Source of the DNA: Pseudofabraea citricarpa
Taxonomy: Eukaryota; Ascomycota; Leotiomycetes; Helotiales; Dermateaceae
Direction: 5' to 3'
DNA: 64,000 bases
Assembly: GCA_029641185.1 (NCBI GenBank)
Contig: JAPWGK010000001.1
Coordinates: 198,501-262,500, forward strand
The position numbers and the translations under genes were made by a program. Below the pieces are notes generated by a model. It was given only the letters and a program-made list of their open reading frames with translations, was not told where the DNA came from and did not search any database. Positions 45,801-58,390 of this stretch are shown here, one piece after another (within the stretch, counting starts at the first letter, position 1; each line of letters opens with the position of its first letter).

Positions 45801-47082
45801 CAGACACAGCGTGTCCTGAAGGAGGTTCTGAAATAGGATCAACCAAAAGTGGCTCAGGGTCGGCAGGAAGTAAGCCTTGACTATTGGCGCTCACAGCAGT
45901 CTCATTTGTATAACTTTTCAGTATGACAACATCAGCCGGCACTCGCTGGTCTTTTCCTAACTTCAGGACGTCGCCTACTTTGAGATCTCGCGATTTCCGG
46001 ATTACTTCTCGTACTCTTGAGGATGGTTGACGAAGCCCTTGACTTTCAGCCACTTCCTCCTCCTCAAGTATATCTGACAGCCGATCTGGCTCCACAAGAG
46101 AGCGCCTTTTTGTATGTTTGCCATTTGACTTCAGCTTCTTCTTCGCTCGATACCTCTCTGAATCACCACTTCCAGGCTTCTCAAAACATAACACGGTATA
46201 TCCTTCTGAATTGGCCTCCGCATCCCGTTTTCTTCGCCCGATATCGTCAAATGCTTCCTTTCCTAGAGTGATGGCCAAGACAAAAACCAGCGGCACAATG
46301 TAGGTTGAGATGTATCCTATCCGCAGGGGTTTGATAGCCTGAGACAAGGCGACAAGTAAAAAGTACATATTGAAGAAGAAGGAGAATTCGTTGTACAAGG
46401 TTCGCGGCAGAAAACTAATCGGGGTATATTTCGCATTCGAGACAGCATTTGGTGGGAAACGTGAGGTTTGAACACCTCCAACAATAATGGTCCGAGACGA
46501 CACAGGGTCGTGTTCTTCGTCCTCGACATCACCACGTTCCGGGTTGGGTTCGGAACTGCCCGTGCCAGCAAGGAAACTTGGTAATCTCAAGTGTGAGCCC
46601 AAGTCTCTCACCTTTTGCATTGTATCACTAGGCCTCCGTCGATGGGATCTGCCTGCACCTCCGCCGCCGGAGAGCAGCGGCGCATCGTCCTCTGCACTGT
46701 TGAAGCTCCCAACGGAATGCCGCGAAGGGCCGTCTCCCCCAACATCATCATTCAGCAGCCCATGGAGATCCTCGCCATCCTCGTCTCTATTCCTCCCCAG
46801 ATCGCCGTATCCTCGATTCCGGTTTGCAGAGCCTCTCAGTCCACCCATACGCAGATTCCTCAGAGGTATATGACCCCCTCTTCGCTCTTCTCGGGGTGCT
46901 TTCTCCTTCCGCGCAGACGCTGAGCTGGCAGGCGGACTGCTAGTTGTAACGGGATCGAGCTCTTGCAAATCGAGGTCAAGGTCAGAATCGGAGTCATCTA
47001 TATCGAAAGGAGACACAGTTCGGGCATCGAGGGTCGGAGACTGTGGCGCATTTGGTTGGTGGTGATATGCGCTCGACGACAT
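42900..47082 (-). CDS. NEO1: P4-type ATPase, aminophospholipid flippase (Neo1/ATP9 type)
   Basis: Three exons, 43531-47082, 43073-43482 and 42900-43017, encode 1359 residues. The long acidic, Ser-rich N-terminus (to about 200) is cytosolic. Membrane and catalytic parts follow: TLYNEFSFFFNMYFLLVAL, DQLDGETDWKLRLG, the phosphorylation motif DKTGTLTQNEM (Asp near 685), MLTGDKVETAR near 989, CIGDGGNDVSMIQAA near 1097, and C-terminal spans in exons 2-3. Missing DPPR-type and long C-terminal regulatory parts, together with the overall pattern, fit Neo1 rather than Drs2/Dnf. Neo1 flips phosphatidylethanolamine/serine in Golgi and endosomal membranes without a Cdc50 partner. It is transcribed divergently from Sec16. 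Confidence 0.95.
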
Positions 47083-47724
47083 GCCTCATTGATGCGGTGA
47101 GGGACCAGGAGGAGATGGGAGGTCGGGAGGTGAAAGCGAAAGTTGAGGATGGAGCTGCAATAATTCTGTTAAGTCATGAAGTTTGGTAGACGCAGCCAGA
47201 GCAGGAGACTTTATTATTGACACTTGTTCCGTATATGCGCGTCGACGCCTAGGCACTGTCACGGTACTGCAGTGTCACGTTACTATCCTGTCACGTGCAT
47301 TCACAACGGCTCCGTATCGTTGTCCCTTGTGCATGCATAACCTGCTTAGGGTTAGCGCCAGCCGGAGAGGCCAGCTTTGTGAAATGTGCTGTCCCGGGCT
47401 CACTCGACGACTGCTGCTGCTGCTACTGAACATGGGTGAAGCCCCGAGTCGCGACATTTCCCATTCATATTTCCATTCCCAATTCCCTTCCGCATCCAAC
47501 CGTCTTGCTCACCACGATCCTCCCATATTGAAGCATGACCGGCTTCAACCGTTCTCCTTGTTGTTTACATTAGTTTGATTTCTGGGATAGCGGGCTTCAT
47601 TTGTATAAGTACGGCTGCCATGTTTCTGACCCGGACTTAGGAGACAGCACGCAAGTTGCCAGCTCATCTGCTGACATTGCCCAGTTCACGTATTCAGTCC
47701 TTTCAACTCAAGCGAAGCATCACC
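47083..47724. promoter_or_regulatory. Shared divergent promoter of NEO1 and SEC16
   Basis: 642 bp separate the two start codons of these membrane-traffic genes. A 50-codon ORF (ATG 47430) would be an upstream ORF if transcripts start early. The central part carries the three TGTCACG boxes listed separately. Confidence 0.6.
47257..47297 (+). promoter_or_regulatory. Three TGTCACG boxes with 16-bp spacing
   Basis: TGTCACG occurs at 47257, 47273 and 47289, the last as TGTCACGTG. CACGTG-type sites are bound by bHLH factors in fungi. The regular spacing inside a divergent promoter suggests real regulatory sites, but this is an inference. Confidence 0.5.
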
Positions 47725-50700
47725 ATGATTTCCGACGCCTCGAATGCCTCATGGCACCCGGCATTTATGCCTAATACTACTACAGAAACCCCAGTCCCGA
47801 AGGCGACTCTTGAGAGTCCTGCAGCATCGCCAGCTCTGACGCAAGACCGATCAAACGAAGCACAGATAGAGCCAGAAACTCTGCCAGAAACCCTGCCATT
47901 AGATGAAGTTCCCCCGACGCATTCGGACAGCCAGGCGGGGTCAGTGAACGGGGATAATTCGAACCATGCCGAATTGACCAACCTTCGCGATGCGCTTACT
48001 ACATCTCTATCGAGTCCAGGGGGGGTGGAAATGGACGAGAATCCTCTACATACAGCACCGCTGGACCAGGACTCCGAGACTGCACATGCTCCCGACCCTT
48101 CTCGGGCAGACTTCCCCGCCGAGCGCCCTAAACACGATAGTAAACACCAGAGTACGACCTCCTTTGCTAGAACCGTCTCACAAGAAGTGAACTGGGGCGA
48201 AGACGATGAGGTAGACCCGGAATGGAATTTGCACAGAACGGATACGGATCCTTTCAAGATGATGGCACAATCTGATAGAACCAACTCGTTTCCTGCTGTG
48301 CCTACCCTCCAGTCTTGGAACGCAAACCACCTAGAGCAGCCACTTCCTCACAGTCAAGCCGAGGAAATTGTTGGTGATGTGGAAAAGTCCGCTACTGATT
48401 TGTTTTCTGACGATGGCAATGATGGTGATGGGGAATTTTTCGCACAACAATCGTTCTCGCCCGAAGACTCTCTACACAGTAAGGTTACCGAAACCATCAC
48501 AGCCGAGGATTACAACTCCATAGATCAAGGTCAATCATATGGTGGTGATGTGACAGGAGATGGATATGAGGAATCACAGGCCCGTTTTGAGGAGGGTCTT
48601 CCCCTGGTACAGCCGGAGGACTCACAACTCCCAATCCAGGATACTGCCAGTGCATTTGCATCTACATTTGCGGACGACGGAATAGATGAGGATGACTTTT
48701 TTGCCAATGTTAATAGTCCGCCTGAACAAGAACCCACACCAAGGCCAGACGGCATTACAAGGAAGAGTACAATGCAAATCATTGACTCCATGGACTTCCA
48801 GCCTCAAACTCAAGTCCAGCAAGACATACTGGAAGAGGAGGATGAAGATGAGAAGATGGGCGCCATATCCAGTTCCGAAAGCTCTCTTGATAAAGCGATT
48901 GGTGGTGGCTTGGGGTCTTCCAAGAGCACTATCTTATCGCAAGTACTGAGTGAAACTGTTACTTCAACATCTGTACCTGGTGAAGCAGAAATAATCTCGG
49001 GTACTGGAGAAGTTCCGGAGGATGATCTAGCGGCAAAATGGAAGGCTGCTTTAGAAGAAGATGAATTCCTGGATGATAACGATGAGCTTTTGGACGACGA
49101 TCAAGACGAAGGAAACCCTGTTGACCCTGCTGCTTTCTTCGGTAGCGACGACGAAGGATTTCTTGAAGAAACAGATGATCTTGACACCTCAAACAACTTC
49201 TTTTCTCAAAATGGTTCTCCGCTCCCGGCTCCCGTCACTGATTCCAATGGAAAAATAATGGGTTTTGATAATCTCACTGGGAGCGCCCATCAGAACAGGA
49301 CAAGCAGCGGCAGTCGTTATATGCCTGCAGATATTAACACGGCCTCAACAGAGCGTCCTCGAAATCCTTACGCACCCGTGGCACCTTTATTGACTGATTT
49401 GTCGAGGCCAGCTCTATCTCCAGCCGTCTCTTCGCCTTATATGTCACCATCAATTGGCTTTCCTGGCCAGCAACAACAACAACACCAACAACCCTCAAGA
49501 CCAGAAATGCCAAAGGCACAAAGCTTCGCTGATAAAGCCAAAGGTGGATATGCGTCACCCTATGATCTTCCTATGGAGGTCGTAAAACCACGACAAAGGA
49601 CCAACATGCAGAGCGCGGCAAGAAGTGTATCTGCTGCACCTACAATGGCACCACCGCCAAGAAGTAGTAGTCGGCCTAGTCAAAAACCACCGACTGGCCC
49701 ACCTACAACCTTGTCCCCGCCAACAAGCAGCCATGGGCCACCTTCCAACGTTCCTCCACTGAGGTCTGCCTCTTTACAGTCTAAAGGGGGCTTTTTTGAG
49801 GACCTGCCCATGGTTTCAAGGCCTAAACCGAGTCCAAAACACTCTCTCGGTCCTGCCTCACCTTCAGTCAATGGCCCTCATTTTACTGGTCATCCTCCAC
49901 AGAGTCCATATCTACCTGCGCAGCAACCACCCATTCAGCAGCAAGGTCAGAATGGTCTTCCCCCCCAGAGTCCATATCTACCTTCACAGCCACCGCCCAA
50001 TCAACAGCACGATACCCAAAATTCGCTTCCCCAGCCTACGCTTCACCAAGGTTTAGTCGCACCAGAACGTGTCAGTCCATACGCAAATTTGCCATCAAGT
50101 ACCATAGCTCCTCCAGCAATATCATCCAGGTACTCGCCAGCGCCTCCACAGTCTTCCACGCAGTCTGCTCCACCTCCGGTCTCCCAATCCAGATACTCTC
50201 CAGCTCCACCTTCTCAACGTTCGCACGTGCCGGCATATACTGCACCTGTCAATGCCCAACCAACAACACCCATTCTAGCCCACCAACCTCGTACATCGAG
50301 CCCACTAGCTCACTTTGAACGTAGTAGTCAAGACCACCGATCATATTCTTCCGGTGAGACGTCTCTCTACGACAGACGAAGCAGCTCGTCTGGGTATGAA
50401 CCAAATCATCGTGCTCATCCCTTGTCCCCAACACATGAGGTAGACGAGAACCAGGCATCCAGAAATAATGCTCGAAACCATAGTGTGCCGTCCAATCCAT
50501 ATGCCCCCAGTGCTCAGGGACAGCCTCAACTTCAAAGACAGAGTACACAAACTCCACCACCACTAAGCATGCCTCCCAAAAGCATGATTTCCCCTTCCAA
50601 ACGTGTAATGTCAAATTATGTTCCACAGCCGGCAAATAACGCCATGCAACAAAGAGACTTTGTTCCTGCGCCTCCAAAAAGATCCCAGACTCAGTCTCCA

Positions 50701-53700
50701 GGCACTGCATTTGCTGGACCAAGACTTGAAATGAGCACGTCAGAGCCTTATGCTCGCCCAGCTTCGGTACAGGCTCCTTCATCGCCACATCTACCCACTT
50801 CTCCGTATGCTCCAATGAATCCGATTATCAATGCACGGCCACGAGGATTCTCTCAGGGGCTCAACTATGTTGCGCCAACTGATGGTCGTGAGAATGATCC
50901 TCTGCAAAGATGGAGGGGCTCGCCTGTCTTTGCTTGGGGTGTTGGAGGGACATTTATCACCTCTTTCCCAAAAGACGTACCTCGGTATGGCATGAACCAG
51001 TCCATGCCAATGATTGTACGTAGTCCAGGTGAGGTCAAAACGAGGAACATCAAGGATGTCAGTCTACTTGAGGAGCGATTAACAAGCTTCCCTGGACCCC
51101 TCAAAGGCAAATCAAAGAAAAAGGATTTGCTCGCTTGGTTAACCTTGGCAATCTCGAATCTCGAACAGACCGATGACCAATTTAGCCCGCTTCGAAGCCC
51201 CTCGCATGAAAGCAAGAGAAAAAAGGAACGTGTTCTATTGTGGAAAACATTGCGTGTTTTCATCGAACATGATGGCATTCTAGAGGGAAATCCAGTAGTT
51301 GAGAAAGCAGTAAGGGCAATCCTTTCGCCAGGCCTTGACGATGAGTCTTTTGCTGCCCCCGTATATTCTACTGGTGCCGATCTTTCTAGCATCAGTGCAT
51401 CCACAACAATAAATCCCAGAGCAGATCCGGTAGATCCTGCCGCTGTTGACCAATTGCGGAAACATCTGCTTCGTGGTGAAAGAGAGAAGGCCGTCTGGGA
51501 AGCCGTAGATAAACGACTTTGGGCGCATGCCATGTTGATATCCAATACAGTATCGAAGGACCTTTATAAACAAGTTGCCCAAGAGTTTGTGCAAAAGGAA
51601 GTCAAGATCATTGGCGATAATACAGAATCCCTTGCAGCCTTATACGAGATTTTCGCCGGAAACTTCGAAGAGAGTATAGACGAGCTTGTTCCGCCATCTG
51701 CTCGTGCTGGCTTTCAAATGGTCAGTACCTCGAATGCGTCAGGCCCATCGAAAGATGCCCTGGCAGGACTGGATCGTTGGCGAGAGACTCTTGGGCTTGT
51801 TTTGAGCAATCGAAGTACTGATGATAGCCAAGCCCTTAATGCGCTTGGTAAACTACTTTCTGGTTATGGCAGAGCTGAGGCAGCACATATATGTTTCCTA
51901 TTCGCTAGGACTCATTCTGTGTTCGGAGGCGTAGACGATCCGCTGTCCAGCATTGTTCTCGTTGGCTCAGACCATCAACAACAGCCTTATGGATTCGACA
52001 AGGAGCTGGAACCTATCTTGCTTAGTGAGGTATATGAATACGGGTTATCCCTTTCCAACACCTCTGTATCGTCGCTCTCGATCCCGCATCTCGCCGTATA
52101 CAAGCTACAGCATGCCGCCATACTCGCGGAATCCGGCTATCGGGATAAAGCACTGCAGTACTGCGAGGCGATTGCCTCTTCTATTACTTCGCAAACAAAA
52201 AGATCACCATACCACCATTCTCTACTAGTATCTGCCTTGGACGATCTTAGTAAGCGGCTAAAGCAGTCACCTAAAGACGAAACATCATCTTGGATCTCCA
52301 AACCCAGCATCGATAAGGTTTCCGGCTCTGTCTGGGCAAAGTTCAGCAATTTTGTTGCTGGTGATGAAAATGACGCTTCAGCAAATGGATCATCTTCTGG
52401 TGGCCCTGAAATTGGTCCATTCGCAAGGATAGCAGGGGGTACTCCAACTATCAGTCGTTCTCCTTCGATCTCAGATCTTCATGGTTCATACGGCGCAGGG
52501 CTAGGTATGACTGCTGTCAACGGCGCGATACCAATTCCACAGAACAAAACTGCCTCCAGGTACGCACCTGGGACTGGGTATACGCCTCCAGCGTATGAAC
52601 CGCAGCCTGGTTCATCTTACGGATCTCAACCACGAACGTCATTTGAACAAAGATCTTCTAGTGATCTTAGAAGGTCATATGAGCCATCGTCACGACAGCC
52701 CTCTGAATATAGACCTACATCGCAAGCTGGCAGCCAATCGAACAGCTACATGCCACAGACAAATGCCACATTTGCAACTCAACCCTCTTTTGGATCGTAT
52801 GGCGGTAGCGACTCTCCATACGCTCCATATGGTGATAATGCGTCGCCTTACGCACATCAAAGTCCAGGCACCCCAGTTTCAGAGCGTCCGCCGCCCTCTA
52901 ATGTTTACGACTCTCCGCAATCATTGGCAAACGGCGACTTGCACCCTGTAAACTCATATAACCCCCAAGGATCCTCATTTGATTCCCGGACTTCATCCTC
53001 AAGTTACGAACCACCAACCACAAGTGGTTACGAGCCTCCTTCCAATGGTGGCTATGAGCCCCCATCTTCCAATGGTTATGAGCCACCTTCTTATGTACCG
53101 GCCACCATGGATGACGAGCCTGACTCCCCGGTCGACACAAGGCCTAAGAAAAAGAGTTTTATGGATGACGATGACGATGACTACAAGCCTGTACCAAAGG
53201 CAAACGGGGAGAAGACAAAGGCAGAAAAGGATCGAGAAGCAGATGAGGCGTTCAGGAAGGCTGCCGAAGCCGATGGTAAGTTACACATCTTTTATCATGT
53301 CCCGGGTACTAACAAGGCTCGTAGCTCAACGTACAAAAGAAGCTGCCTCGGCGCCAAAGAAAGGCTGGGGACTTGGAGGATGGTTTGGTGGTGGCAAGAA
53401 AGAAGCGGCAGCTGAGATATCGCAGCCTGGCAAACCAATCCGAGCTAAACTGGGAGAGGCAAGCAGTTTTGTATATGACCCAGATCTGAAGCGATGGGTC
53501 AACAAGAAAGGTGGCGGAGAGTCAGCACCAACTCCTTCCGCAACTCCACCTCCACCAAGAGCTTCTGGGCCTCCCAGGACAGCGAGCGGGCCAGCTGGTT
53601 TGGTCACATCAGCACCTCGGCCGGCTTCTGCGGCAGGTGGACCACCACCAATGCGTAGCACACAGTCTTTATCAGATATGAGTGAGACCATCTCTCAGTC

Positions 53701-53929
53701 TGACTCTGGTCCGCCTGGACCTTCTAATCTAGCAGCACCGCCTATTATGAGCAGGACGGTATCAAATGGTAGTGTTACAGGTGGACCACCAAGTAGGCCA
53801 GGCACGAGCATGAGCAACGCAAGCAGTATCGACGACCTTCTCGGGCCCCCAACCGGTGCCAGGAAGGGTGCTGCCAATGGGAAGAAGAAGGGTAGAGGGT
53901 ATATTGATGTGATGGGTGATAAGAAGTAA
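47725..53929 (+). CDS. SEC16: COPII coat assembly protein Sec16
   Basis: Two exons, 47725-53275 and 53325-53929, 2051 residues. Sec16 organises ER exit sites and recruits COPII subunits. The acidic N-terminal third and the Pro/Ser/Gln-rich middle, with repeats such as PPQSPYLP, are disordered. The conserved central domain starts near residue 1057 with DPLQRWRGSPVFAWGVGG and continues through EKAVWEAVDKRLWAHAMLIS near 1254, as in all Sec16 proteins. The C-terminal part has YEPPS repeats, a KKGWGLGGWFGGGKK patch encoded after the intron, and a basic end. The ATG at 47725 lies in a CACC context. The open frame extends 23 codons further upstream but has no ATG there. Confidence 0.95.
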
Positions 53930-56830
53930 TAATGAACGGGGGCTCAATATTGAATTGTATCATAGATTAGCACTTTTGTAATTGTTATATGTACCATCAT
54001 ATTTTCTTGGTTCTTTGGAAAGAAAAACAAATCCACTGATTTTGGAATGGAATGAAAGTCTTTCCGGAATTATTTTCTGAACCATATCAGGTATTTGAGA
54101 AAAATCTACCTAGTCGTAGATTTATGTACCAAGACTTCGCGAGGGCAGGTGGTTTTTTACAATGAGAGTAGAAATTACCATTCGCCTCGGCGACCAAGTG
54201 GCGCCAGAGGCTATAGGAAATGAAAAAAAAAAGAAGGGGGGGAAAGGGGAGTCGATGAAAGATGCTCGCTCGCTCAGACGAAAGGAGAAGAGCAGAGAAA
54301 GATCGTCGCTTAACTAAGCGCATTCTTTTCGCCTTTACGCTTTGTTCGAAACCTCGCGGCACCGAACCAGTAATAATCAGCAAGCCATAGCCGTCGCTAC
54401 CAGACATGTCACTCTCAGGTCGTGTAGCTCGCAGCTAGCTCCTCAGCATCAGCATCGAAGGGGGAAGGGGAATGTGTGTGTGTTACAGGAGAGTGTTATG
54501 AGACAGGGATCGGGGGATGGGGCGGGTTTCTCTTTTGACATTTCCCTTCTCTGGGAGTCTGGACGTGGTTGAAAGGTTGTTGGGTTTTGGGTTTTGGATT
54601 CTGGGTCTTGAGGGAGGCGGATGTGTGATGGTGGTTTGACGATTGATAATGGTGGTTTGGATTGTGGGGATCTCTTTTTTACTTTGTTCTCTCTTTCTTT
54701 TTTTTCGTACTGGGCGAGCAAATTGTGTGTCGAGTATTTCTTTGGGAGATTCACTCTCTGTTTTGCTATTCCCCCCTTCCTCCGCTGCTCTTTCTTGGTC
54801 TGTATAAGTATAAATCAAAAGCCCACGGCCTTCCTTTTGCTTTCTCTTTGCCGTCATCAAACGAGATCTTACCGGACGACGATGACAGCAATACCCGTGG
54901 GCAATCACCCTAAAGTGCACTGCTCGGGATTTAGAGAACCGACACGCCCACGGACCGGCTGTCTTTCGTGCTCTGCTCCCTCGCGAACGCACAAGTGGGT
55001 AGATCTCGAAGATTAACTTCTCGCCGTCAGGGTGCATGCTGTTGCTATGTGGAAGTCTACTTCCGGTGTGGAGATGGGGAGGGGAGGGGAGGGGAGGGAG
55101 GTTCTGACATGTGTGGATCTCACGACGAGGTACGGAGTATACAGGTGGGATATTCCCGAGAGTGCATCGTGCACATTCCATTCCACTCGACGCGTGACGG
55201 GGACTTGGCTAGATATCTACCTAGGTAGCTAGTCAGCATGGTGCGCTCTGATGCCATCAGGATCGACACGTGGAGCAGTAGAAGAAGCAGGAAAAATGGT
55301 CTAGTTCCGTCCAAGAAATGAGATGACAGAAAGAGGTTTACCAGCCTGGTCCTGGTATCTGGACGGATGCAGAGAAAACTAGCATTGCATTGAACGAGCT
55401 AATCTTGTATCAGCAGAGAAAGAGAATAACGGTCCTTGTCTATAGCGTAGCGTAGCAGGACGGTCGAGTTTTGACCTTCTCTCGTCCTGATTCTCCATCC
55501 TGTTTGTCATGGAATGCAATGCTAATTATTGAACATGATTCAGGCGAGCGAACGATGAAGAATCTGTCGATCTATCTATCAATCATGCCAGTAGCTTCCA
55601 TCCAAATCAGTTCTTAGAGAATTGGCCGCTGTGTCCGAAATCGCTCCTCCCTGTCCCTCCCGCTCGCTCTCGGACTTCCATTTGAGCAAGAATGGGCAGC
55701 GATGTTGTGACGAGCGGAAGGAGCCGGTTCGATTTCTCTGCAAAAGCTGCCTGTGATATAGGGACTTGAATTGTTGAAGACCGTGTGTGGGGACGGGAGC
55801 AGTGAGAGTGAAAGTGGAGCGATATACTGGAATGTAGGGTTTTCTGATGATACTTGGGGCTTCAATCCTGTTGAGAAAGTAGGAGCAGAGATACGTGAAA
55901 TTCTTCTGCACTGTGCTGTGCTTGAACTTCTAATATCTGGCGGAGGATGTGCTGTGCTACTGTGCTGTGCTGCACTGCTAAGTGGAATTGGAGTTCGTGT
56001 TCTACAGCCCTCCTTCAACCCAAGATTCTTTCCAGGGCTTTTGATTCAATTAAGTATCGGCATAGGTCAAAACCGATGCGTGCTTTAAATGGGAAGTGAT
56101 TTGTGGTTTGATTTTATTGCTCTGTGCTGATGAAAGGGGTTGAGGTTAGTGTTCTGAATTTCCCGCAGACGTCTCTCTTTTCGAGGTTATTATCTCAGAA
56201 TTTCATCTCAACTGAGCATCAGCATATGAATATCTCGAAGTCGACAGATCTCTCAGATGGACGGCAAATACGAAGAGCATCAGTTCGCATTGGTATTATG
56301 TGGCGAGTTCTGGGAAGTATCTGGCGGCTTGGGAGACTGAAATCTGAGATTCAACAACAGTTCATTCGAATTAACCCATAAGATGCAGCATTAGACTCTG
56401 CAAGAGCACATTAAAAGACTGCGATGAATCAGATAATCAGTACCTATGAGGCGAGATGGCGATGAGTTCTAGAGAGGATCTCGAAGCTTGAAAGTTGAAA
56501 GAACGCAAGAGACTAAGAACCAAGCAGTTCAGCCCGAGCAAGAATCATAGGATATGAATAGTGGTAAACTCTACAAGAACACAATCAGTAATTGTGAAAT
56601 AGGAATCACCTCTGTATCATCGATATGAATCAGTAAAGAAGTGAAGTCCCGGTCGATAAAAGATGGGCAACTTTAATCTCCCGCCTCTAGGCGGGTACTG
56701 ATGGCGATAGCTTCAGAGCCCAAGCTTCAGCGAGCGAGAGTCGATGAAATCCATCAAGGGATGTCATCAAGTATAGGCAAAGACAGAATTTGCGTAATCT
56801 ACTAATCATCTCTGTATCTACTGAGCAGGA
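53930..56830. other. Gene-free region, part 1
   Basis: Starts with the Sec16 3' end. Open frames on both strands (for example 54483-55181 minus) have low-complexity, Arg/Pro/Ser-rich translations and no splice-supported continuation, so none is called. It contains GT/TTT-rich stretches near 54540-54720 and a G-rich tract at 55075-55102. Confidence 0.5.
55075..55102 (+). repeat. GGGGA tandem tract (possible G-quadruplex)
   Basis: Four consecutive GGGGA units followed by GGGAGG. The sequence meets the simple pattern for a G-quadruplex on the plus strand. Confidence 0.6.
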
Positions 56831-56837
56831 CATGCCC

Positions 56838-56883
<46 letters not shown>
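56838..56883 (+). repeat. (ATCT)11 microsatellite
   Basis: About eleven perfect ATCT tetramers. This is the longest simple repeat in the window. Confidence 0.95.
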
Positions 56884-57584
56884 GAAACTACCAACATCTC
56901 ACTATTCCAACGAAGCAGCCCATCATCCATCATCCAATCTAGCATGTAATTCTTCAAAGCATCTCTTCCTCTGCAAACTCCCTATCTATCTTCATGACAT
57001 TTCCCATTCCACATCTCCGTTTATATCATATCACTTGACACACAAGCCACCAGATCAACAAAACTCCTATATTATACTAGCCAGCAGCAACTCCATATGT
57101 ATTTCAATCAAGAACGACACTTCACTTTCCAACCCGTCCTTTTCCCTCAATCCAAGAAAAGAAAACCCCCTCACGAGCAGTTCACCTCAATCCAGTGACC
57201 CTCCCTACACAATGTTTCAACCATCTCTCACGCGCGTGCCTCGTAAGCAACTTTCGTTTCGTTTCATTTCGTTCTCGTTCTCGCACACACGCACACGCAC
57301 AGAAATACGTTTCGAATCGAATCGGAGGACGCTTGCTTTCGTTTCGTTTGGTTTGGTTTCTGTATTTTCTTTCTCTCCTTGCTCGTGCATGAAGAATAGG
57401 GGAAGGGGAAGGGGGAGGTTTCGCGTGAAAAAGGAGGAGAGTGCCTAGTCTCTGTAGCAGATGTGTTAGAGAATGATTAGACAGACGCGTACGTACGTAG
57501 GTAGGGGGACGCGCGCGCCCGCCTACGTGTAAGTATAAGTGTGAAACTTATAATTTGTACCGAAGGAGATGGGAGAGTAGATAC

Positions 57585-57624
57585 CTAGATAGATAGATGA
57601 TGATGAAGAAAGAGAGAGAGAGAG
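57585..57624 (+). repeat. GATA / GA microsatellites
   Basis: Three AGAT units, a few GAT units, then a run of GA dinucleotides. Confidence 0.8.
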
Positions 57625-58362
57625 GTGTGTTGAGAGGGGACGGGAGGGGAAAATGGTATCTGGGAGGCATACTTACTTACTGACTTACTTGTTGCGTGAT
57701 ATGGATGAATGATCTGCTTCGCATTGTACATGACTTACTGTTCTGTGCCTCTTGCTGTTGCTCTCCTATTGTCCTTGGGCATTTGATCGGCCTTGCGTGG
57801 TTCTTCGTGTTGCTGTTTCCCTACAGATTGATACTCTTTCTTCCACTTCCTCTTCCTCCACTTCTACACTTCTCCGCGGGATATATGACAAAAAGTCATC
57901 GAATCAAGAGCCTTTAGGCAGGCCGCGATGATGGTTTTTTCGAATTCGAAGCATAGGAACCGGTAGGTAAGGTAGATGGGCATTGTCTTGGATGCGAGAT
58001 GACTTCTTCGCGGTGGCTAGGCTAGGGTATGATGCTCGGTCGACAAAAGAGACAGTGAAAAGAGTAGATCTTCACGAGTGGCGAATTCAGAAATCAGGAA
58101 GCAGAACAGAGATGGCATGCCGGACGAGGAATTATATATTCTTGGAGGGCACAGCATAAACTTTCTATGAAACACCAGCAGGATATATAGATTCGTGGAT
58201 TCGATATGGGGTTAGTAGAGAAAGTAAGCCATGGGAGGTGAGAAACCTGGAAAATACATAGATATCAGAGTTTGCTCTCCACGCCCGCCACGGTAAGGGG
58301 GTTACATTCTATCGTCAGAACATCTTAGTCTGCGTAGCATGATCGAAGGCAACATTAGGTGC

Positions 58363-58390
58363 CATCCCATCCCATCCCATCCCGTCCCAT
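58363..58390 (+). repeat. CATCC pentanucleotide repeat
   Basis: Four CATCC units followed by one CGTCC unit. Confidence 0.85.

Noticed and set aside
54483..55181. 232-codon minus-strand open frame
   Set aside because: The translation is low-complexity Arg/Pro/Ser/Lys sequence over GT/TC-rich DNA, with no motif or conserved splice extension.
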